Numbered from the stretch's first letter, positions 17,587 to 27,136 are shown. The stretch is DNA of 64,000 nucleotides from Saprospiraceae bacterium (GCA_028285545.1 JANQPA010000055.1:1-64000), one strand, 5' to 3'. The notes: generated from the sequence alone by a model not told the origin. Made by a program: numbers and translations.

Positions 17587-18198
17587 ATGAAGAGTAAAGA
17601 TATTTGTCTTTCTACTTTTGTCTTTATACCTCACAACTGGGCCAAAAAGTTTCAAATGTCTGATGGAATTAGAAATCAATATAGCGATTTAGGTGTCGAA
17701 GGTTTCTACTGCAAAGAGGGAGCTAATTATTCCAATCCCCACTTTTCTCAGGTTGAAGAATTGCTTCAAAAAAATGAACATCGCATAGATTATTCCCAGG
17801 TGCTGGATTTTTGCTGTGGATCTGGAGAGGTCAGTTTTGTGCTAGAACAAATGGGCTATTTAAAAACCATAGCCAGTGATCCCTTTACCCAAGAGGCCTA
17901 TAAGCAAAGAATGGGTAAAAAATGCCAATCCTGGACTTTCGAAGATATTGTAAAGGGAAAATTGGTGGGCACCTACTCAGCCGTTGTTTGTAGTTTTGCC
18001 ATGCATCTTTGTGCCGACGATTTGTTATTCCCTTTATCTTATCAATTATTTCAACATACTCCACACTTAATTATTATCACTCCGCATAAAAGACCTGAGT
18101 TAGAGAAATTAGAAGGGATTCATCTAGATTTTGAAGATTTTTGTCTGACGGATAGAGGGAAAAAAGTTAGATTACGAGCTTTTAGGTCTACATTCTAA
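17587..18198 (+). CDS. Class I SAM-dependent methyltransferase-like protein
   Basis: The 203-residue protein carries a Rossmann-type motif I, QVLDFCCGSGEVSFVLEQMG, then an acidic position in TIASDPFTQ and a motif-IV-like segment VVCSFAMHLC. These mark a SAM-binding class I methyltransferase. Substrate unknown. An internal ATG at residue 24 (MSDGIRNQYS) is an alternative start, since the first 23 residues look less conserved. It converges on murB with a 4-bp overlap of stop codons. Confidence 0.7.
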   Translation: MKSKDICLSTFVFIPHNWAKKFQMSDGIRNQYSDLGVEGFYCKEGANYSNPHFSQVEELLQKNEHRIDYSQVLDFCCGSGEVSFVLEQMGYLKTIASDPFTQEAYKQRMGKKCQSWTFEDIVKGKLVGTYSAVVCSFAMHLCADDLLFPLSYQLFQHTPHLIIITPHKRPELEKLEGIHLDFEDFCLTDRGKKVRLRAFRSTF

Positions 18199-19193
18199 AT
18201 TACATTAACCTCTCTTTCTAATTGAATACCAAAGGTATCCCTAACGGCCTTTTCAATTTTCTCGGCCCAGGCAATCACCTCCTGGCCACTAGCTCCACCA
18301 AAATTTACGATGACCAGGGCCTGCTTTTCATAGCAACCAACAGCTCCTTTTTTACGCCCTTTGAACCCACACTTTTCAATCAACCAACCGGCTGGAATCT
18401 TAACCATATCGCCTGCAGGGTAATAAATTATTTCCGGAAACTTTAATTGAAGAGCTGAAAATTCAGTCTTATGGATCAGTGGATTTTTAAAAAAACTACC
18501 TGCATTACCAATCATTTGAGGATCTGGTAATTTAGCAGTACGGATCGCTATTACTGCCTCACTGACCTCCCTGATACCCGGAGCCTTTATCTGTTTAGCA
18601 TCCAGTATATCAGCAATAGCTCCATAACTGGTATTTAGAACGTGATTTTCGCTTAATGTTAGACGAACTTTAGTAATAAAATATCTTCCTTTATTTTTTT
18701 TAAAAAAACTGCTGCGGTAAGAAAATTCACAATCCTCCCTGGAGAAGGTACAGTGCTTATTTTCTAATAAATCGACGGCATCCAAACTATGAAAAACATC
18801 TTTTAACTCTACACCGTAAGCTCCTATATTCTGAATGGGTGCAGCACCCACCGTTCCGGGAATTAAGGAAAGATTTTCTATTCCTCCTAAATTCTGGTCT
18901 AGTGTCCACAAGACTAAATCATGCCAATTTTCGCCTCCCCCAACTTCGATTATGGCCTTCTCATTGTTTATTTCTATGATTTTTTTTCCCAGGATGTTAT
19001 TTTTAAATACTCGCTTAAGAGTATTTCCTGAAAATAAAATATTACTACCTCCACCAAGAATCAGATCAGGCATCTGGCCATCTGACAAAAGAGAAATTAA
19101 TTCTTCGTGATGATTAATCAAGATAAAATTCTCTGCAAATGCTTCAAGACCAAAAGTGTTGTAGTTTTTAAGGGAGAAGGCCTTTCTTTTCAT
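18195..19193 (-). CDS. murB: UDP-N-acetylenolpyruvoylglucosamine reductase MurB
   Basis: About 332 residues. The FAD-binding domain opens with NYNTFGLEAFAENF and continues with LILGGGSNILF and SLIPGTVGAAPIQNIGAYG. The type I signature YRSSFFK and the later NAGSFFKNP (active-site Ser) are present. MurB reduces enolpyruvyl-UDP-GlcNAc to UDP-MurNAc with NADPH, a committed cytoplasmic step of peptidoglycan synthesis. I use the ATG at 19193, which follows the preceding gene's stop by one base; an upstream ATG at 19211 would overlap that gene. It is the last of three close minus-strand genes. Confidence 0.92.
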   Translation of the reverse strand: MKRKAFSLKNYNTFGLEAFAENFILINHHEELISLLSDGQMPDLILGGGSNILFSGNTLKRVFKNNILGKKIIEINNEKAIIEVGGGENWHDLVLWTLDQNLGGIENLSLIPGTVGAAPIQNIGAYGVELKDVFHSLDAVDLLENKHCTFSREDCEFSYRSSFFKKNKGRYFITKVRLTLSENHVLNTSYGAIADILDAKQIKAPGIREVSEAVIAIRTAKLPDPQMIGNAGSFFKNPLIHKTEFSALQLKFPEIIYYPAGDMVKIPAGWLIEKCGFKGRKKGAVGCYEKQALVIVNFGGASGQEVIAWAEKIEKAVRDTFGIQLEREVNVI

Positions 19194-19194
19194 C

Positions 19195-19773
19195 CTATGA
19201 TTCGATTGCATTTAGTCCTTCATTAATTAAGCTTGGCTGGATAAAATCTATTCCCCAAAGTCCCTTTTTAACCGGAATTAAGATTAAATCTCCTTCTTCA
19301 TAACCTGGAAAGAACTCTTTTTTAAGGCTTATTCTCATTAACCTGGCTTCATAATAAAAAAACAGATAGTAGCCGGTAGGCATTTGACTTTCCCCCTTTA
19401 TAGCTCCAAAACGGCTGGAATAAAAGGGTTGTTCTCTTACAAATTCGACTTCTTCATAACTAGGTTTACCGAAAATAAATAATCGATTTGACAAACTAGC
19501 CAATAGTGGAGCTACCACTAAAAAACCAAATAAGCAGGCCATTACTGTTTGCATCCGAATCACCGGATCTACTTTGTCCTTTTGAAGATACAAGCCTAAT
19601 AAAAGACCTATTCCCCCTCCAATACAAACAGCTGGAACAACCAGGCGCTTAGCGTTTAAAGTAAGATTAAAGTGTTTGAACTCCATTACATAAATCAGAA
19701 TGAAGAGAAAAAATAAAACCGTTAGCATGACAGCTTTCCAAAAGCTAGGGTCTTTAAGAATTTTTTTTATCAT
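19195..19773 (-). CDS. Hypothetical membrane protein, three predicted helices
   Basis: The 192-residue protein has three hydrophobic segments (about 13-31, 46-63 and 77-96) followed by a soluble beta-rich tail of about 95 residues including TGYYLFFYYEARLMR. No family recognised. Gaps of 13 bp to the ABC exporter gene upstream and 1 bp to murB downstream make an operon very likely. Confidence 0.7.
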   Translation of the reverse strand: MIKKILKDPSFWKAVMLTVLFFLFILIYVMEFKHFNLTLNAKRLVVPAVCIGGGIGLLLGLYLQKDKVDPVIRMQTVMACLFGFLVVAPLLASLSNRLFIFGKPSYEEVEFVREQPFYSSRFGAIKGESQMPTGYYLFFYYEARLMRISLKKEFFPGYEEGDLILIPVKKGLWGIDFIQPSLINEGLNAIES

Positions 19774-19786
19774 TCAGCAAATTTCC

Positions 19787-21595
19787 TTATAAGGCATTAT
19801 TTTCAAATTGAAGTTTTGCAAGTGAATTATATAAGCCTTTTTCCTTAGTAGATAATTCTTCGTGTGTTCCTTGTTCAACAATAACTCCATCGTCAATTAC
19901 ATAGATACAGTCAACATTCCGAATGGTCGCCAGGCGGTGAGCAATAATAATAGCTGTGCGGCCTTCCATTAAATTATCAAGAGCTTCCTGGACCAGCTTT
20001 TCAGATTCAGCATCCAACGAGGAAGTAGCTTCATCTAATAATAAAATAGCAGGGTCTCTGAGAATCGCTCTGGCAATGGCCACTCTCTGACGTTGGCCAC
20101 CTGACAATTTTATTCCTCTGTCACCAACTATGGTTTCAAGTCCTTCTGGAAAAGAAGTGATAAATTCCCAGGCATTGGCCTGTTTAGCGGCATCAATAAT
20201 TTCTTCTTCCGTAGCCTCAGGGTTACCGTAGAGAATATTCTCACGAATTGTTCCGCCAAAAAGGATTACTTCCTGTGGCACAGTTCCAATATTCAATCGG
20301 TATTTGGATAAATCATAATCATACACTGATTGCCCATCTACCAAAATTTCGCCTTTGTCAATTTGATAAAATTGTAATAAAAGCTGAATAATGGTGGATT
20401 TACCTGCTCCACTGCCTCCTACTAGAGCCACTTTTTGTCCAGCCCGGATATTTAGATCTATGCCTCTGAGAACTTCTACATCTTTCCTGGATGGATAAGC
20501 AAATTCCACACCTCGATAACTAATTTCACCATAAAATCTTTCTTCCGGAAGCAATTCTGGCCTTTCGGCATTCACTTCTGTATCTCTTTGTAAAATATCC
20601 TGCACTCGTTCTGTAGCTCCCATTGCGGAGGTAAGGGCAGTATATAAATTACCTATGCCACCAATGGCCCCACCTATAATTCCTGTATAAAGAATGAAAG
20701 AAAAAAGGTCACCTACAGGGATTTCACCTGCTTCCACCATCTTGGCACCTCTCCACAAAATGAAGAATATAGCTCCAAATAAAATGGTTATGATGAAAAT
20801 AAAAAACAGGCCGCGCAATCGGGCAAAGCGTAGAGATATTTTGACTACTTTATCCACTGACTTGCCATATCTCATAGCTTCTAACCATTCATTGGCAAAA
20901 GATTTAACCACACTAAAAGATTGAAAAGTTTCCTCCACGATGGTATTGGTTTCGGCAAGGCTATCTTGTCTTTTCCTGGAAATTTTACGGATGTATCTCC
21001 CAAAAACAAAAGCCACCACCACTACAATGGGGAAGGTTAACAACATGATCAATGAAAGGCGTGGAGTCAACCAGGCTATGATGGCAATTCCAGATATTAA
21101 AACCACCAACTGGCGTACAAATTCAGCCAGCGTAATCGAAAAAGCATTTTGCAATTGCTCCACATCTGTGGTTATTCGGCTGGTCAATTCTCCGATTCGT
21201 CTGGATTCAAAAAAGGGAATGTCCTGGGTTATCAATTGTTTGTAGACGGCTTTTCTGACATCCGCCATGCCTTTTTCACTAACCCTTGCAAATAGTACCG
21301 TACGCAGATAGGAAAACACACCTTGTACAACGAGAAGCACCAAAAAAAGTATGCCAAACTGTTCAATGCTAATATTTTCAAATCTAGGTTCACCATTGGC
21401 TGTATTGGCCATCTCGCCAGCAGCACCTGGGAAAATCATAAAGGTCAGACTGGATAAAACCAATAGGCTTAACCCGGCAATAAAAGACCCCATATAAGGC
21501 TTTATAAACCGAAAAATACCAATGGCCGATCTGATTTTTTCTTTAGTTAGGCGAGTGTCTTCCTTTTTAATATTCCGGTTTCTTCTCATTCCCAT
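19787..21595 (-). CDS. ABC exporter, fused permease and ATPase (MsbA/LmrA type)
   Basis: The 602-residue half-transporter has six membrane helices (about 25-330) and a C-terminal ATPase. Walker A is GGSGAGKST with Lys399, the Q-loop lies in VPQEVILFGG, the signature is LSGGQRQRVAIARAIL, Walker B is AILLLDEATSSLDAES, and the switch His is in IIIAHRLATI. All catalytic elements are intact. Homodimers of this class export lipids, drugs or peptides; the closeness to murB hints at an envelope substrate, but this is inference. It heads a three-gene minus-strand operon. Confidence 0.88.
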   Translation of the reverse strand: MGMRRNRNIKKEDTRLTKEKIRSAIGIFRFIKPYMGSFIAGLSLLVLSSLTFMIFPGAAGEMANTANGEPRFENISIEQFGILFLVLLVVQGVFSYLRTVLFARVSEKGMADVRKAVYKQLITQDIPFFESRRIGELTSRITTDVEQLQNAFSITLAEFVRQLVVLISGIAIIAWLTPRLSLIMLLTFPIVVVVAFVFGRYIRKISRKRQDSLAETNTIVEETFQSFSVVKSFANEWLEAMRYGKSVDKVVKISLRFARLRGLFFIFIITILFGAIFFILWRGAKMVEAGEIPVGDLFSFILYTGIIGGAIGGIGNLYTALTSAMGATERVQDILQRDTEVNAERPELLPEERFYGEISYRGVEFAYPSRKDVEVLRGIDLNIRAGQKVALVGGSGAGKSTIIQLLLQFYQIDKGEILVDGQSVYDYDLSKYRLNIGTVPQEVILFGGTIRENILYGNPEATEEEIIDAAKQANAWEFITSFPEGLETIVGDRGIKLSGGQRQRVAIARAILRDPAILLLDEATSSLDAESEKLVQEALDNLMEGRTAIIIAHRLATIRNVDCIYVIDDGVIVEQGTHEELSTKEKGLYNSLAKLQFENNAL

Positions 21596-21647
21596 TATAA
21601 CAACATTTAAAAGTTTTTTCCTTTTAGTCTATTGAATGAATGCTTAA

Positions 21648-21655
21648 CAAATTTA
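21648..21655 (-). promoter_or_regulatory. -7 promoter element for the ABC exporter operon
   Basis: On the minus strand TAAATTTG fits TAnnTTTG and ends 53 bases before the exporter start codon. A TTGG at about 16 bases further upstream could be the -33 box, slightly close. Confidence 0.35.
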
Positions 21656-22017
21656 AGTTGCTATTGGTTGCCAATGGCCAACAGCATCCTATAATTGTAT
21701 TTATTTGCGATCAAACTACAAAGCTACGTTTCTATTTGTTTAGAAAACTACTCCTATTGTCAAATTTCAGTCTATATCCCTTCTTTTGTTAATTTATTCT
21801 ATCAACTCTAAGGAAATAGTATTTAATTGCTATTTTCCGACCACAAATTTAAAAAAGTGAGAACAGATTCAATTTTTTTTATTTGGCATCGTTAAAAGGT
21901 TAGTTTTGCAGCTTGAAAATTTCTCCACCATCTCCCATAATCAGTAATTAGCATGAGGTATCCCCGGATATATGCCTTGAAAACTATTGTATGATGAAAA
22001 TTCTAAAAACTACCAAA
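21656..22017 (+). promoter_or_regulatory. Divergent intergenic region with a promoter for the DUF6089 gene
   Basis: Of this AT-rich gap only the promoter is recognisable: TTTG at 21882-21885 and TAGTTTTG at 21901-21908, spaced 15 bases, shorter than the usual 17-20. The remaining sequence shows no tRNA, repeat or ORF of note. The leader to the chosen start codon would be about 105 bases. Confidence 0.4.
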
Positions 22018-22848
22018 ATGAAAAAACTTGTATTACTACTGCTTTTATGTTTTAGTACCCTGAGCATCGCATTTGCCCAAAGATTAGAAGTAGGGGTTAT
22101 GGGAGGATATACAGTTTACAGTGGAGATTTATCTCGTAATGAGTTTGGTTTGTATTTTGATGATGCCGGATTGGCTTATGGCCTTTTTGCTCGTTATGAT
22201 ATCATTAAAATGGTAAGTGCAAAATTATCCATTAATTATGCCAATGTAGCAGGTGATGATGCCAATGGTTCCAACCCACAGCGAGATCTTAACTTTAAAA
22301 CCGATTTGTTCGAGATCAGTTTGGTAGGAGAAATAAATTTGTATGGGGTTTCTCAGCAACAGGATAATTTTCTTTTTGTTCCCTATCTTTTTGGCGGAAT
22401 AGGCATTTTTAATTACAATCCGGAAGGGAGGTTTGAAGACACTTTTGTTGAATTACAACCATTGGGAACAGAAGGTCAGGGACTACCTGGATATGAAGCT
22501 CCTTATCAGTTGACTCAACTGATGGTTCCTCTTGGTATCGGTGCCAAAATGTCCTTTAATAATAAAATTACTGTCGGCCTCGAAATTGGTGCCCGAAAAT
22601 TATTTACCGATCATTTTGATGACATTTCCTCAGCTGAAGTAAATTATAGAGATATTCTTAGAGGCAATGGTACCCTGGCGGCCCAGTTAAGTAATAAAGA
22701 GATTGATCCAAATACCGAGGTAGATGTGACTTATACCCGCGGTGGTGATGCCAATGACTGGTATTTTGTGAGTGGTATTAGTATAGCTTTTCGTCTTAAT
22801 TCTGGTTCCAGAGGAGGTACTCCTTTGGATTGTTTTAGAGGATTTTAA
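22018..22848 (+). CDS. DUF6089 family outer-membrane beta-barrel protein
   Basis: The ATG at 22018 gives 276 residues with a canonical signal peptide (MKKLVLLLLLCFSTLSIAFAQ); a further in-frame ATG lies nine codons upstream. The mature protein opens RLEVGVMGGYTVYSGDLS and shows alternating strands with YGLFARYD, VSAKLSINYANVAG and FEISLVGEINLYG, the DUF6089 pattern. The fold is a small OmpA-like barrel of the outer membrane. Function is not established. Confidence 0.8.
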   Translation: MKKLVLLLLLCFSTLSIAFAQRLEVGVMGGYTVYSGDLSRNEFGLYFDDAGLAYGLFARYDIIKMVSAKLSINYANVAGDDANGSNPQRDLNFKTDLFEISLVGEINLYGVSQQQDNFLFVPYLFGGIGIFNYNPEGRFEDTFVELQPLGTEGQGLPGYEAPYQLTQLMVPLGIGAKMSFNNKITVGLEIGARKLFTDHFDDISSAEVNYRDILRGNGTLAAQLSNKEIDPNTEVDVTYTRGGDANDWYFVSGISIAFRLNSGSRGGTPLDCFRGF

Positions 22849-22930
22849 AAAAAAAATTCTGAAAAAAAACCAAATTATTCCAAGTGTGTTATCTTTAGGT
22901 TAAATTAATGTGTAACTCACATTGGATACT

Positions 22931-23371
22931 ATGAAAACTGTCCTTGTACTTTGTTCAGGAAATTCTATTCGAAGTCAACTTGCCGAAGGCTACCTTAAGT
23001 TTTATTCTTCTCAACATATTTCCATATCGAGTGCTGGTTTGCTTGAAAAAGAAATTAACCCCTACACTTTAATGGTAATGGAAGAAGACAATCTGGACAT
23101 TTCTGATCATCACGCCAAAAATGTTAAATCTCTTAAAAATAAAAGATATGATCTTTTAATCACCGTATGTGATGAAGCAAAAGATCAACTCCCCCGTTCC
23201 ATCAAAAAGAAAAAACACATCCATCTGAGTATTCCCGATCCTGATAAATTTGAAGGCACCCCAGAAGAGATACTTGAATATTTTAGAATAATCAGAGATT
23301 GGATCAAAAAGGAAATGATCTTTTTAGTAGGAGAACACTTAGGATCCGGCACACCTGCTATTTATAATTGA
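22931..23371 (+). CDS. ArsC/low-molecular-weight phosphatase family protein lacking the resolving Cys
   Basis: The 146-residue protein has the CX5R P-loop CSGNSIR (Cys8, Arg14) and the DP motif in SIPDPDKF, as in thioredoxin-coupled arsenate reductases and low-molecular-weight tyrosine phosphatases. ArsC uses three Cys; here the second is present (Cys80 in VCDEAK), but the third, normally seven residues on and followed by Pro, is Leu87. Canonical arsenate reduction is therefore doubtful; phosphatase activity remains possible. No ars operon genes adjoin it. The ATG at 22931 is preferred over an upstream TTG. Confidence 0.8.
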   Translation: MKTVLVLCSGNSIRSQLAEGYLKFYSSQHISISSAGLLEKEINPYTLMVMEEDNLDISDHHAKNVKSLKNKRYDLLITVCDEAKDQLPRSIKKKKHIHLSIPDPDKFEGTPEEILEYFRIIRDWIKKEMIFLVGEHLGSGTPAIYN

Positions 23372-23470
23372 TTCCCTCAGTTTTTTAATTTTCTTTCCTG
23401 TTCTTCGTGGAAAATCTTATTTTGCGATCCGCAATTAATTGGGCTATAGTTATAGGAGCAAGTAAGCACT

Positions 23471-23603
23471 GAGTTGTCAGTTATTAGTTGTTGGTTGATA
23501 GTTGTTGGTTGAATGTCTATAAAAACCCTACAAACAACTGACAACTTCTAACCAACAACCAACAACTATCAACTATCAACTGTCAACTGTCAACTGTCAA
23601 CTA
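23471..23603. repeat. Short-period GTTGGTTGATA repeats forming a long hairpin
   Basis: Left and right halves are built from TTG(A/G/T)-rich 6-8-mers that are mutual complements. The best arms are perfect over 18 bp (23494-23511 with 23556-23573). The right half ends with several CAACTGT units and stops 8 bases before the ppk1 start codon, so the structure occupies the ppk1 leader or promoter. Confidence 0.8.
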
Positions 23604-23611
23604 AAAACATA

Positions 23612-25645
23612 ATGGAAAAATTTGAACACGTCCAAAGAGACCTTAGCTGGCTAGCCTTTAATCATCGCGTATTACAAGAAGCAAAAGACGAAAATGTTCC
23701 TCTTTATGAACGCATAAAGTTCTTAGCGATTTATAGTTCTAACCTGGATGAATTTTTTAGAGTCAGAGTAGCCTCTCTTCGATCCTTCAAACAACTGAAA
23801 AAGAAAGATCAAAAAGAACTGCTTGACATAAAACCGAAAAAACAATTAAAAGAGATTCGAAAAATTGTCCAACAACAGCAATCTGAATTTGGAGCAATTT
23901 TCAGAGGACAAATTCTCCCTCAGTTAAAAGAAAATCAAATTTTCTTATTGGATGAACAAGCTTATTCTGAAGACCATAAACAATTTGTGAAACAATATTT
24001 TTCAGAAAACATAAAAGACTGTTTAAAACCTGTTATTTTTTTTGATGAAGATCAAGCCCCTCCTTTTTTAAAAAACAAGGGATTGTATTTTATCATTAGT
24101 CTGAAGAATAGTTCTTCTCTTGCCTTGGTCGAACTTCCTTCTGAAGAATGCAAGCGCTTTGTGACCCTTCCTCCAAAATATGGTCAGTATTTCATTACCT
24201 TTTCAGATGACATTTTGCGTTTCCACCTGGAAGAAATTGTTGGGCAGGAGATCTTAGCTGCTTATGCTGTAAAGGTATCCAGAGATGCAGAATTATATAT
24301 TGAAGATGAATTCGCTGGTGATCTTATAGAAAAAATTCGATCTAGTCTTGATGAACGCAATATTGGGCTTCCCACTCGCTTTTTATTTGATAGTAGTATG
24401 AGTTCAGAAATATTGGAACGCATAAAGGTCATATTTAACCTTAAAAAGGATGATTTGATTCCTGGTGCCAGGTATCATAACTTCAATGACTTCTTTGGTT
24501 TCCCAGATCCTACTGATTCCTCAGCCTTTCATGATGAGCCCTGTCCTCCTCTTGTTCATATTGAACTGGAATCTTGCTCTTCCATAATAAGTTTATTGGG
24601 TGAAAAAGATGTGATGCTGCACTTTCCTTATCATCAATACAAATATGTTCCTCAAATGATAAAGGAAGCAGCTAATGACCCCCAGGTCGAAAACATTAAA
24701 ATTACCCTTTATCGAGTAGCCTCCAAATCAGATGTAGTTCTGGCCTTGCTGGAAGCTCTGGAAAAGGGGAAATCAGTTACTGCCTTTATAGAGGCCAAAG
24801 CACGTTTTGATGAGGCATCAAATCTATACTGGGGTGACCGATTAATGGAAGCTGGTGGAAAGGTTCTATATAGTTATCCTGGAATAAAAGTGCACTCTAA
24901 ATTATTACTCGTTCAAAGGCGCGAGGAGGACGAGTTACGTAATTATGCCTATCTAGGTACCGGTAATTTTAATGAGAAAACAGCCAAACTGTATGGTGAT
25001 CATGCATTATTAACCTCTGATCCAAGGTTGGCAAATGAGGTAACACAGGTTTTTGATCTGCTGGAAAGAAAAATAATTATCCCAAAGAGCAAGCACATCA
25101 TGATTTCGCCCTTTTCTACCCGGCAAAGATTTACCCAATTAATTGAAAAAGAAATTAGCAATTGTCGACAAGGCAAGCCCGCCTATATGATTCTCAAGAT
25201 GAATAGTCTTGAAGATACCGAAATGATTAATCACCTGTATAGAGCTAGTCAGGCCGGAGTCAAAATTCAATTAATTGTGCGTGGCATTTGCTGTTTAATT
25301 CCAGGTATTGAGGGGATGAGTGAAAACATAGAAGCAAGCAGCATAATTGATCGTTTCTTGGAACATGCTAGAGTTTATATTTTTGCCAACGGAGGGAAAG
25401 AAATCATGTATACCGCATCAGCTGACTGGATGGGCAGAAATCTTGACCGACGAATCGAAGTCGTCATGCCTATCTACGATCCAGACATTTTTCAAGAAAT
25501 TCGAAACATCATAAATTTACAACTCCAGGATAACACCAAAGCCAGATGGATTACCGAACAGCAGGATAACCCTTATAAAGAGGATCTCGAGGGAGATGTA
25601 AAGATTCGGGCACAAATGAAAACTTACCAATTATTAAAAGAATAG
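23612..25645 (+). CDS. ppk1: Polyphosphate kinase 1
   Basis: The 677-residue protein has the PPK1 N-terminal domain (QRDLSWLAFNHRVL, YSSNLDEFFRVRV), the middle domain and two PLD-like catalytic domains. The autophosphorylated His is His428 in KVHSKLLLV; YLGTGNFNEKTAKLYGDHAL and ASADWMGRNLDRRIEV follow as expected. Length is normal for the family. PPK1 reversibly transfers the gamma-phosphate of ATP to inorganic polyphosphate, an energy and phosphate store. Hairpin repeats flank the gene on both sides, the downstream one starting right after the stop codon. btaA and btaB follow on the same strand. Confidence 0.95.
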   Translation: MEKFEHVQRDLSWLAFNHRVLQEAKDENVPLYERIKFLAIYSSNLDEFFRVRVASLRSFKQLKKKDQKELLDIKPKKQLKEIRKIVQQQQSEFGAIFRGQILPQLKENQIFLLDEQAYSEDHKQFVKQYFSENIKDCLKPVIFFDEDQAPPFLKNKGLYFIISLKNSSSLALVELPSEECKRFVTLPPKYGQYFITFSDDILRFHLEEIVGQEILAAYAVKVSRDAELYIEDEFAGDLIEKIRSSLDERNIGLPTRFLFDSSMSSEILERIKVIFNLKKDDLIPGARYHNFNDFFGFPDPTDSSAFHDEPCPPLVHIELESCSSIISLLGEKDVMLHFPYHQYKYVPQMIKEAANDPQVENIKITLYRVASKSDVVLALLEALEKGKSVTAFIEAKARFDEASNLYWGDRLMEAGGKVLYSYPGIKVHSKLLLVQRREEDELRNYAYLGTGNFNEKTAKLYGDHALLTSDPRLANEVTQVFDLLERKIIIPKSKHIMISPFSTRQRFTQLIEKEISNCRQGKPAYMILKMNSLEDTEMINHLYRASQAGVKIQLIVRGICCLIPGIEGMSENIEASSIIDRFLEHARVYIFANGGKEIMYTASADWMGRNLDRRIEVVMPIYDPDIFQEIRNIINLQLQDNTKARWITEQQDNPYKEDLEGDVKIRAQMKTYQLLKE

Positions 25646-25646
25646 C

Positions 25647-25740
25647 AATGACAATGACAATGTCAATGTCAATGTCAATAGCAATGTCAATTTCAATTTC
25701 AATACTTAACAATTGCTATTGACATTGCTATTGCTATTGA
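25647..25740. repeat. CAATGT/CAATAG hexamer repeats forming a hairpin
   Basis: Hexamers of the type CAATGA, CAATGT, CAATAG and CAATTT run from the ppk1 stop codon; the complementary series follows after an AT-rich loop. Perfect 16-bp arms are at 25676-25691 and 25718-25733. It could terminate ppk1 transcription. Confidence 0.75.
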
Positions 25741-25778
25741 AATTTTGTCTAAAATTATTAGTTCCCAATCGACTATTC

Positions 25779-25786
25779 TATATTTG
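25779..25786 (+). promoter_or_regulatory. -7 promoter element for btaA
   Basis: TATATTTG matches TAnnTTTG; the implied leader is about 100 bases. No clear -33 partner. The 244-bp gap otherwise holds the hairpin repeat. Confidence 0.45.
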
Positions 25787-25889
25787 CTGAGTTAGAGGGT
25801 TTTGGATTTATATAAGCGATATATGAAAGAAATTTATGAGTCGCTCTATTTAGGTTTATCAATGAACCTCAACTATTAAAAATCAGACT

Positions 25890-27050
25890 ATGGTTAAAGA
25901 AGTAAATAAAATAAGAGACTGGGTATTCAAAAAAGTTCATACCAGCAATTTGGTTTATAATACCTGTTGGGAAGATCCAAGGTGTGACAGGGAGTTATTA
26001 TCCTTTGATTCTTCAAGTGATATCGTAATGATTACCAGCGCGGGCTGTAATGCTTTGGATTACTTAATGGATAATCCTAATTCCATTAACTGCATTGATA
26101 TGAATCCACGGCAAAATGCCCTATTACAACTTAAATTAAAAAGCTTTCAGCATACAAGTTATAAAGATCTTTTTAAACTTTTCGGTGAAGGAGTTCACAA
26201 AGATATAAAAGGGGTTTACCAGAATAAACTTCGTCCAAATTTACCGGAATTTGCCAAAGAATATTGGGATCAAAATCTTAATTTTTTTAATGGCAAAGGA
26301 CCACGTAAAACCTTTTATCACTATGGTACCTCCGGAACCTTTGCATGGATAGCTAATAAATATTTAAAGGCCCAAAAGGATTTATACAAAACCATCCGAA
26401 AACTTTTTGAGGCTGATTCTCTGGAAGAGCAAAATAAATTATATTATCAGATCGAAGATAGTCTGATGAATAAGATGGTAGAGTGGCTGTTGAACCGGCA
26501 TATAACCATGTGTTTGTTAGGAGTACCGAGGAGTCAGCAGGAGTTGTTTGTTGAAAAGTATGATCGTGGAGCCTTGGGTTTCATTCAGGAATGCCTTCGC
26601 AATGTATTTACCAAATTGCCCATTTCCGAAAATTACTTTTGGAAACTCTATATGGATGGCCATTACACCAAAGATTGCTGCCCCAATTATCTGAAGGCCG
26701 AAAACTTTGAAGATTATCAAAATAAAGTACAAAAAATACAGACTCATAATAATACCATAAGTGGTTTTTTGAAAGAAAACCCAGGTCAGTATTCTCATTT
26801 TATTTTATTGGATCATCAAGATTGGTTGGCTTCCAATGATATCCCGGCACTGAGAGAAGAGTGGGAACTAATTCTTGCCAATAGTCGACCAGGCACTAGA
26901 ATTCTCCTGCGATCTGCGGCAGCGGAAGTAGATTTTTTCCCCGATTTTGTATTGGATGCACTAGAATTTGAAACTGAATTGACTGCCAAAACCCATAAAC
27001 TTGACCGTGTAGGTACTTATGCCAGCGTTTATATGGGAATCGTTAAATGA
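25890..27050 (+). CDS. btaA: BtaA-like 3-amino-3-carboxypropyltransferase (DUF3419)
   Basis: The 386-residue protein belongs to the DUF3419/BtaA family: LVYNTCWEDPRCDRELL near the N-terminus, the SAM-binding region MITSAGCNALDYL and INCIDMNPRQNALL, and the late LLDHQDWL and GTRILLRSAA motifs. BtaA transfers the 3-amino-3-carboxypropyl group of SAM to diacylglycerol, giving diacylglyceryl-homoserine, the first step to the phosphorus-free betaine lipid DGTS. The next gene encodes the matching N-methyltransferase, which strengthens the call. Activity in this organism is inferred. Confidence 0.85.
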   Translation: MVKEVNKIRDWVFKKVHTSNLVYNTCWEDPRCDRELLSFDSSSDIVMITSAGCNALDYLMDNPNSINCIDMNPRQNALLQLKLKSFQHTSYKDLFKLFGEGVHKDIKGVYQNKLRPNLPEFAKEYWDQNLNFFNGKGPRKTFYHYGTSGTFAWIANKYLKAQKDLYKTIRKLFEADSLEEQNKLYYQIEDSLMNKMVEWLLNRHITMCLLGVPRSQQELFVEKYDRGALGFIQECLRNVFTKLPISENYFWKLYMDGHYTKDCCPNYLKAENFEDYQNKVQKIQTHNNTISGFLKENPGQYSHFILLDHQDWLASNDIPALREEWELILANSRPGTRILLRSAAAEVDFFPDFVLDALEFETELTAKTHKLDRVGTYASVYMGIVK

Positions 27051-27060
27051 GTATTGTTGT

Positions 27061-27122
27061 TGGGTGATGGTTGTTAGTTGTTAGGACTAACAACTAACAA
27101 CTAACAACCAACAACTAACAAC
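27061..27122. repeat. TTAGTTG/CAACTAA repeats forming a near-loopless hairpin
   Basis: Perfect 15-bp arms GTTGTTAGTTGTTAG (27070-27084) and CTAACAACTAACAAC (27087-27101) are separated by two bases, with further CAAC units to 27122. It fills most of the 86-bp gap between btaA and btaB, so it would sit inside a btaAB transcript. Confidence 0.8.
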
Positions 27123-27136
27123 TATCCACCAAAAAG

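Noticed and set aside
21656..21990. tRNA or small RNA gene in the large divergent gap
   Set aside because: No cloverleaf, no T-loop motif and no strong hairpin with a T run were seen.
25700..25712. TTAACA in the btaA upstream region as a phased operator site
   Set aside because: Only one copy is present and it is part of the hairpin-repeat loop; there is no 11-bp partner, so it was not counted with the phased sites.
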